Source: JAKEGK01 sp036507695 (lineage in GTDB: Bacteria > Pseudomonadota > Gammaproteobacteria > SZUA-152). Taken from it: 28,209 nucleotides of DNA. A program made the translations under genes and the position numbers. Position 1 is the first letter of the stretch; every line of letters begins with the position of its first letter. Below, piece after piece: positions 23,881-28,209 of the stretch. The DNA is taken from NCBI GenBank assembly GCA_036507695.1, contig DATCIR010000289.1:1-28209 (forward strand), read 5' to 3'. The notes under the pieces are model-generated. The model worked only from the letters and a program-made list of their open reading frames with translations, was not told where the DNA came from and searched no databases.

Positions 23881-24447
23881 ATGAAATACATTAAATGGTT
23901 TGTTGCGGTTCTCCTTCTCTTGCCGGTTTCGGCGTTTGCTCTCTACAAACCGATTCGTGTGCTGATTCCGGAGGCATTTGGCGTCAGTTGCCACGAACGG
24001 AACGTATGCGTAGAAGATTCCGCTCAGCTCAATACCGCGATGGCGTTGCTCAACAGCTCGAAACAATATCTTGAAACACAATGGGGGTTGTCTGTCGGGG
24101 AACCGAAAGTGGTCTTTTGCAGTTCAGAAAAATGCCAAACTGCATTCGGTTTGTCGCAAAGAGCCGGTTTCACGTTTAGCACCTTTGGTATCACGATTGC
24201 GCCACGAGGATGGAAACAACACTATGTGGCACATGAGCTCATCCATTATTGGCAAGCTGAAAACTTCGGTAGCCTGGTTCATCTAAATGGGGACCAGTGG
24301 CTTATCGAGGGCATGGCCTATGCCCTAAGCAACGATCCACGGAAAGAACTTAATGAGCCATTCGAATCCTATCGACAGAAGTTCAATGGCTGGCATAACC
24401 TGAACGCCGGTGTACCACTCAAACAATCAGTGGGTGAGGCGCTGTAA
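23881..24447 (+). CDS. Secreted zinc-metallopeptidase-like protein (HELIH)
   Basis: The 188-aa protein has a clear signal peptide (residues 1-20, ending S-A-F-A), so it is periplasmic or secreted. The zinc motif H-E-L-I-H lies at 118-122, and Glu143 in W-L-I-E-G-M-A stands 21 residues later, the right spacing for the third ligand of a gluzincin-type site. Four Cys residues (37, 43, 80, 85) could form two disulphides. Small orphan peptidases of this build are common but substrates are unknown. GGAGG lies eight bases before the ATG, and a good promoter stands 126 bp upstream. It opens the accessory segment to the right of the glmS remnant and has no obvious operon partner. Confidence 0.8.
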   Translation: MKYIKWFVAVLLLLPVSAFALYKPIRVLIPEAFGVSCHERNVCVEDSAQLNTAMALLNSSKQYLETQWGLSVGEPKVVFCSSEKCQTAFGLSQRAGFTFSTFGITIAPRGWKQHYVAHELIHYWQAENFGSLVHLNGDQWLIEGMAYALSNDPRKELNEPFESYRQKFNGWHNLNAGVPLKQSVGEAL

Positions 24448-24572
24448 GAAATTGCATTTAATACTTTGTTCGTGCCGGCGCCGGGGACAACGCGCCATGT
24501 TTCCTGTTGTTTCCGTGGCCAGTACGGTGCAGCGGCACGTCAGGCATAAAATTAAAAAAAGAGGTAATAAAA

Positions 24573-24920
24573 ATGGAAATAAACTTTTCGACTAATTCAT
24601 GGTTGCTGGGTACGCTGCTAATCATGGCCATAACGACTATCCCCGTAAAGATCGGCGCAGGTCTGTTTGGGGCATTAAATAAAGAACTAAAGCATTGTGC
24701 ATTAGCCGTAGTGCTTGGAACAATATCGGCAATTCTAATAGTAAAATTTATTGGTGGATTCTTGGCACTCGTACTCACCTTTGTTGCAATATCTCTAATT
24801 TATTGGCAAGTTCTTCAAATTTCGTTTGCGTGGTCGTTTATTTTTACAATTGTAGTAATACTAATTCAATTTGCTGTTATTCAAGGCTTAGGTAAATTTG
24901 GCGAATTAGTAGCAAGTTAA
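24573..24920 (+). CDS. Small integral membrane protein of unknown function
   Basis: The protein is 115 aa from ATG 24573, preceded by AGAGG; an upstream in-frame start at 24507 lacks a site and adds non-membrane sequence. It has about four hydrophobic segments (roughly residues 10-28, 43-60, 63-80 and 85-105) and almost no soluble part. I recognise no family. The base composition is much more A+T-rich than in the envelope cluster, in keeping with acquired DNA. Its last four codons and stop lie inside the left copy of the 292-bp direct repeat, and the same tail is found again at 27615 without the rest of the gene. Confidence 0.7.
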   Translation: MEINFSTNSWLLGTLLIMAITTIPVKIGAGLFGALNKELKHCALAVVLGTISAILIVKFIGGFLALVLTFVAISLIYWQVLQISFAWSFIFTIVVILIQFAVIQGLGKFGELVAS

Positions 24921-25200
24921 ATCGCAATGGCGCCCATGCCTAAAAATGGATAACGGCACAGGGGTCTCGTCAGTCAACCTGTTAGGTAATGCGCATGGAA
25001 TACGAGTCGAATCATCTGAACCAACCTATTGGGCCTATCGTCCGCGATTGGAAACCTCCGCGTCACCCAATGCGTGAGCCAATGGACGGGCGTTTCTGCC
25101 GCCTTGAACCACTCGACCCAATGCGTCATGCCCAAAACCTTTATGCCGCCAACGCCTTGGATGTTGAAGGAAGGAACTGGACCTATCTTCCCTATGGCCC
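24909..25200 (+). repeat. 292-bp direct repeat, left copy
   Basis: It matches 27615-27906 with nine mismatches by eye and no gaps. It runs from the last codons of the small membrane protein gene to codon 69 of the GNAT gene. Its right edge is CCTATGGCCC, a string also present in hsdR, where it joins a foreign hsdR fragment. Confidence 0.92.
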
Positions 25201-25456
25201 CGACATCGCCCCCGACAAGGTGAATGGCGAAGCCAGAGAGGGTGCCCTGGGGTACGGCGAAGCGCCGGAGCGGGTGGATTATAAACAGATCCTTTTGCCT
25301 GGCCGGTTGCTCGATGCCTTGCAGCGCATCAATCCGCATATCCCCCGGGCGGCGCTGGAAGAACAGGTTGTCCATATCCTCGGCAAGCCCGAACACCCGG
25401 TCCGGTTCAAGTGCAATCACTTCCTCCAGCAACGTATAGAGGAGGCTGTGGCGTGA
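24995..25456 (+). CDS. Chimeric ORF: GNAT N-terminus fused in frame to an HsdR N-terminal fragment
   Basis: The ORF encodes 153 aa. Residues 1-69 are the first part of a RimJ/RimL-type GNAT acetyltransferase (R-F-C-R-L-E-P-L-D-P, R-N-W-T-Y-L-P-Y-G-P), nearly identical to the gene at 27701. Residues 67 to about 140 are from the N-terminal region of type I restriction subunit HsdR (Y-G-P-D-I-A, then D-Y-K-Q-I-L-L and L-L-D-A-L-Q-R-I-N-P-H). The two parts join at the shared Y-G-P. Neither half is a complete domain, so acetyltransferase and endonuclease activity are both unlikely. The stop overlaps the start of the next gene (GTGA), so translation of the fusion may still help drive that gene. Confidence 0.75.
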   Translation: MEYESNHLNQPIGPIVRDWKPPRHPMREPMDGRFCRLEPLDPMRHAQNLYAANALDVEGRNWTYLPYGPDIAPDKVNGEAREGALGYGEAPERVDYKQILLPGRLLDALQRINPHIPRAALEEQVVHILGKPEHPVRFKCNHFLQQRIEEAVA

Positions 25457-26862
25457 CGATATCCATTGAACAACTTGATAAATGGTTAGTTTTGCCTTCA
25501 GAAACTGAACACTTGGAATTTAAAGAAGCTAAAAGCCGGTTTGATTTTGAAGAACTGGTAGGCTATTGCGTTGCTTTGGCGAATGAAGGCGGCGGAAACA
25601 TGGTTCTTGGGGTAACCGATAAACCGCCAAGACAGATTGTTGGAACCAACGCCTTTGACACTCCGGCTAAAACTGTTGCAGGCATTCACCAGCGCCTTCA
25701 TTTTAAGGTCGAGTACACTGAATTGGCTCATTCCAATGGAAGAGTACTTGTTTTTACTGTTCCTTCCAGACCAAAAGGCCATCCAGTGCAATACAACGGG
25801 AAATACCTCATGCGTGCTGGTGAAGAACTGGCGCCAATGTCACCCGAGCAGCTAAAAAAGATATTTGAGGAGGGCAAGCCAGATTTTTTGCAGGAAATTG
25901 CAATTTCTGGAATCGAAGGTACGGATGTTGTTCGATTGCTGGATACTCAGAGTTACTTTGACTTATTGAATTTACCATACCCGGAAAATCGGGCGGGTGT
26001 ATTAGATCGCTTTCAGCGTGAGGGTTTCATTGCCAAAGCAAATGCTAATTACGACATAACCAATCTAGGGGTGATTTTATTTGCGAAGTCTCTTGATGAA
26101 ATACCTGCATTGTCAAGAAAAGCTGTAAGAGTGGTTGCATATGAGGGTACAAACAAATTGAAAACTCGTCTTGATCAAATGGGGCACAAAGGGTATGCGG
26201 TTGGATTTCAAGGCTTAGTTGATTTTATCAATTCACAGATCCCTACGAATGAGGTGATTGAAAAAGCAATTCGAAAAACTGTGAAGATGTTTCCTGAAAT
26301 TGCCATACGTGAACTTGTCGCAAATGCATTAATTCACCAGGATTTTAATGAAGGCGGATCATCTGTTGTCGTTGAGATTTACAGCGACCGAGTAGAAGTG
26401 TCCAACCCTGGGTTACCTGTTATAACCACGGATCGTTTTATAGATGAATATCAGTCGCGAAATGAACGTCTTGCAAACATGATGCGACGTTTTGGTGTGT
26501 GTGAAGAACTCGGAAGTGGCATTGATAAAGTTGTAGATAGTGCTGAGGTCTTTCAATTACCCGCGCCCGATTTCAGGGTTGGACAGATTCGGACAACAGC
26601 GATTCTCTACGCCCATCGTGAGTTTGACGAAATGTCTAAAGAGGATAGAGTTCGTGCGTGTTATCAACATTGCTGTTTACGCTATGTGATGAATGAAAAA
26701 ATGACAAATCAGAGTCTGCGGGATCGGTTCAAACTCTCAGAAAAGAAATTAGACGCGGTTTCTAGGGTTATACGAGATACGGTAGAAAGAAATTTGATCA
26801 AGTTAGAAGATCCAGAAAATGCGTCTAGAAGGTACGCGAAATATGTGCCTTTCTGGGCTTAG
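25453..26862 (+). CDS. AlbA_2/Schlafen-type putative DNA-binding ATPase (COG2865-like)
   Basis: The protein is about 469 aa from GTG 25453, with GGAGG seven bases upstream. The N-terminal AlbA_2 (Schlafen-like) domain covers about residues 5-125 (E-H-L-E-F-K-E-A-K near 20, then A-L-A-N-E-G-G-G-N-M-V-L-G-V). A GHKL-type HATPase_c_4 region follows at about 280-390 (R-E-L-V-A-N-A-L-I-H-Q-D-F, V-E-V-S-N-P-G), with N-E-R-L-A-N and E-E-L-G-S-G-I-D-K-V. A winged-helix-like tail ends the protein. Such proteins are often annotated as RecG-like or transcriptional regulators and are frequent inside type I restriction loci and defence islands. Here the gene sits between two hsdR remnants, so it is probably the one intact survivor of such a locus. 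Function is unproven. Confidence 0.88.
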   Translation: MTISIEQLDKWLVLPSETEHLEFKEAKSRFDFEELVGYCVALANEGGGNMVLGVTDKPPRQIVGTNAFDTPAKTVAGIHQRLHFKVEYTELAHSNGRVLVFTVPSRPKGHPVQYNGKYLMRAGEELAPMSPEQLKKIFEEGKPDFLQEIAISGIEGTDVVRLLDTQSYFDLLNLPYPENRAGVLDRFQREGFIAKANANYDITNLGVILFAKSLDEIPALSRKAVRVVAYEGTNKLKTRLDQMGHKGYAVGFQGLVDFINSQIPTNEVIEKAIRKTVKMFPEIAIRELVANALIHQDFNEGGSSVVVEIYSDRVEVSNPGLPVITTDRFIDEYQSRNERLANMMRRFGVCEELGSGIDKVVDSAEVFQLPAPDFRVGQIRTTAILYAHREFDEMSKEDRVRACYQHCCLRYVMNEKMTNQSLRDRFKLSEKKLDAVSRVIRDTVERNLIKLEDPENASRRYAKYVPFWA

Positions 26863-26983
26863 TTTATTTGTTCTCAAAGGTGCCAAATGAACCTTAGAAG
26901 AGCTAAGTTTCTGAAATTAAAAGGGCGCCCATTTGTAAGCAAACCGCCGTTTTAAGAAACCGTTTATATAATATGTATACTTA

Positions 26984-27592
26984 ATGAGCATAACCGAAGA
27001 CCAACTCGAACAACTCTGCCTCGACTGGTTCCGCGAAGGGGGCTATGACTATGCCTATGGCCCCGATATCGCACATGATGGCAAAGCACCGGAGCGAGAG
27101 GACTACAAACAAATATTACTCGCGCGACGGTTGCTCGATGCCTTGCAGCGTATCAATCCGCACCCTGTTGAAACACTTGAAGAGCAAGTTCTCGACGTCC
27201 TCAACAAACCCGAAAGCCCTGTGCTGATCCGCAATAACTACATCTTCCAAAAATATCTGCTGGAGGGAGTGCCGGTACAGTACACCGATAAGGCCGGTGA
27301 TAAGCAATCAGACCATGTTCAGCTTGTTGGTTTTAAATACGGTGACAGATTATTGGAAACCCTGCGCAAGTACCGCAACCGCGCCATCGAAACCGCCCAG
27401 GTCATCGAAGAGTTGATCCAGATGGCCAAGGACTTTCAGGAGGCCATGAAACGCCACGAAGACCTTGGCCTCAACGAAGACGAACTGGCTTTCTATGATG
27501 CACTGGCCAACAACGAAAGCGCCGTGCGCGAACTGGGTGACGACACGCTCAAGAAAATCGCCCACGAGCTGGTGGAACAGCCACAACTGTAG
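26984..27592 (+). pseudogene. hsdR with the helicase and nuclease core deleted
   Basis: The 202-aa ORF joins two distant parts of type I restriction subunit HsdR, which is normally about 800-1100 aa. Residues 1 to about 115 are the N-terminus (M-S-I-T-E-D-Q-L-E-Q-L, Y-G-P-D-I-A-H-D, N-P-V-leading H-V-Q-L-V). From about 116 the sequence is the C-terminal helical region (Y-G-D-R-L-L-E-T-L-R-K-Y-R-N-R-A-I-E-T-A-Q-V-I, E-D-E-L-A-F-Y-D-A-L-A). The PD-(D/E)XK nuclease, both RecA-like motor domains and the extreme C-terminus are missing, with the reading frame kept. It cannot restrict DNA. No hsdM or hsdS is in the window. It differs in sequence from the hsdR piece at 25200-25420, so two different hsdR genes contributed. 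Confidence 0.85.
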
Positions 27593-27614
27593 CACCTTCT
27601 GGTTAGATCTAATT

Positions 27615-27906
27615 GTAGCAAGTTAAATCGCAATGGCGCCCATGCCTAAAAATGGATAACGGCACAGGGGTCTCGTTAGTCAACCTGTTAGGCAATACGC
27701 ATGGAATACGAGTCGAATCATCTGAACCAACCGATTGGGCCTATCGTCCTCGATTGGAAACCGCCGCGTCACCCAATGCGTGAGCCAATGGACGGGCGTT
27801 TCTGCCGCCTTGAACCACTCGACCCAATGCGTCATGCGCAAAACCTTTATGCCGCCAACGCCTTGGATGTTGAAGGAAGAAACTGGACTTATCTTCCCTA
27901 TGGCCC
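27615..27906 (+). repeat. 292-bp direct repeat, right copy
   Basis: Partner of 24909-25200, offset by 2706 bp. It includes the tail of the small membrane protein gene (V-A-S-stop) as a relic, then the leader and first 68 codons of the intact GNAT gene. The relic shows that membrane-protein gene followed by GNAT gene was the original order, and that the block between the copies is the added part. Confidence 0.92.
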
Positions 27907-28209
27907 GTTCGAAAGCCTGGACAGCTACCGTACTTGGATCGAACACTATTGTTGCGGAACTGATCCACAGTTTTACGCAATTGTGGATCTTGTAAACGGC
28001 GCAGCGGTAGGCGTCGCAAGCTATTTGCGAATCAATCCGGACAGTGGCTCAATTGAAGTCGGCCATATCAACTATTCACCGCGGCTACAACGGACTCCCG
28101 CCGCCACGGAGGCCATGTATCTCATGATGGCGCGGGCCTTCGATCTCGGCTATCGGCGCTATGAGTGGAAATGCAATGCGCTAAATGCCCCCTCTCGCGC
28201 TGCGGCGCA
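27701..28209 (+). CDS. GNAT acetyltransferase, RimJ/RimL type, runs off window
   Basis: 169 codons are visible from ATG 27701. The N-terminus (R-F-C-R-L-E-P-L-D-P), R-N-W-T-Y-L-P-Y-G-P, then I-E-V-G-H-I-N-Y-S-P and A-T-E-A-M-Y-L-M-M-A-R-A-F-D-L-G-Y-R-R-Y-E-W-K-C fit the RimJ/RimL-type N-acetyltransferase fold, where the strand-helix after V-G-H binds acetyl-CoA. The substrate is unknown; proteins of this type often act on small amines, antibiotics or ribosomal proteins. A weak TTAGG precedes the ATG. The 5' 206 bases of the gene belong to the 292-bp direct repeat, and the left copy is the broken one. Confidence 0.9.
   Translation, partial: MEYESNHLNQPIGPIVLDWKPPRHPMREPMDGRFCRLEPLDPMRHAQNLYAANALDVEGRNWTYLPYGPFESLDSYRTWIEHYCCGTDPQFYAIVDLVNGAAVGVASYLRINPDSGSIEVGHINYSPRLQRTPAATEAMYLMMARAFDLGYRRYEWKCNALNAPSRAAA

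Noticed and set aside
26887..26955. 22-aa basic ORF with AAAGG upstream, between the AlbA_2 gene and the hsdR remnant
   Set aside because: Too short to judge without homologues; a leader peptide is possible but nothing else supports it.
27687..27693. Integron attC-like core GTTAGGC (and GTTAGGT at 24981) before the GNAT starts
   Set aside because: I could find no matching RYYYAAC partner or inner L-box pairing within 150 bp upstream, and no integrase; the match is probably chance.

Overview
The window looks like chromosomal DNA from a gammaproteobacterium. The support is a cobalamin riboswitch with BtuB, an RppH-type Nudix enzyme, SPI and SPII signal peptides of the usual Gram-negative kind, and moderate GC content. 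I cannot fix the genus; the dispersed palindromic repeats recall methanotroph-like or Cellvibrio-like genomes, but that is a weak impression. Left edge (1-3340): the end of an MNT/HepT-type toxin-antitoxin pair, a 53-bp structured tandem repeat, a pentapeptide-repeat protein, a membrane-anchored diguanylate cyclase, and a decayed gene start.

Centre left (3342-12309): nine co-directional genes. They encode a secreted beta-rich protein, a secreted TPR protein, a very large TPR protein with a lipoprotein-like signal, a small TPR lipoprotein, a small exported protein, an ExbB/TolQ channel, two ExbD/TolR proteins and a TonB/AgmX(GltG)-like protein with a K/E/P-rich spacer. Together they look like an envelope-spanning, proton-motive-force-driven machine related to the AglRQS-Glt/Nfs core of myxobacteria. 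One of the two ExbD proteins has Asn in place of the essential membrane Asp. The role of this machine here is unknown and is the most interesting functional question in the window.

Centre (12361-18796): a vitamin B12 unit on the minus strand. A promoter and a cobalamin riboswitch precede btuB, a tonB gene and a PduO-type ATP:cob(I)alamin adenosyltransferase gene, which covers import, energising and cofactor activation. After a divergent orphan ParA-type ATPase comes a second minus-strand set: HAD phosphatase, BtuC-like permease, BtuD-like ATPase. No BtuF-type binding protein is visible.

Right half (19700-28209): rppH, a 148-bp MITE-like palindromic element, a DUF2278/lamin-tail protein, a frameshifted unknown gene, and a stranded C-terminal glmS remnant (the sequence that forms attTn7 in other bacteria). 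This is followed by an accessory segment with a secreted zinc-metallopeptidase-like protein, a small membrane protein, two different hsdR remnants, a Schlafen/AlbA_2-type ATPase and a GNAT acetyltransferase. A 292-bp direct repeat flanks the hsdR/AlbA_2 block. Its left copy is fused in frame to an hsdR fragment at a 10-bp microhomology, giving a chimeric ORF.

A recurrent oddity is the presence of short 13-16 bp tandem arrays at gene junctions (921, 2561, 13667, 18785). Two of them overlap a stop or a start codon.
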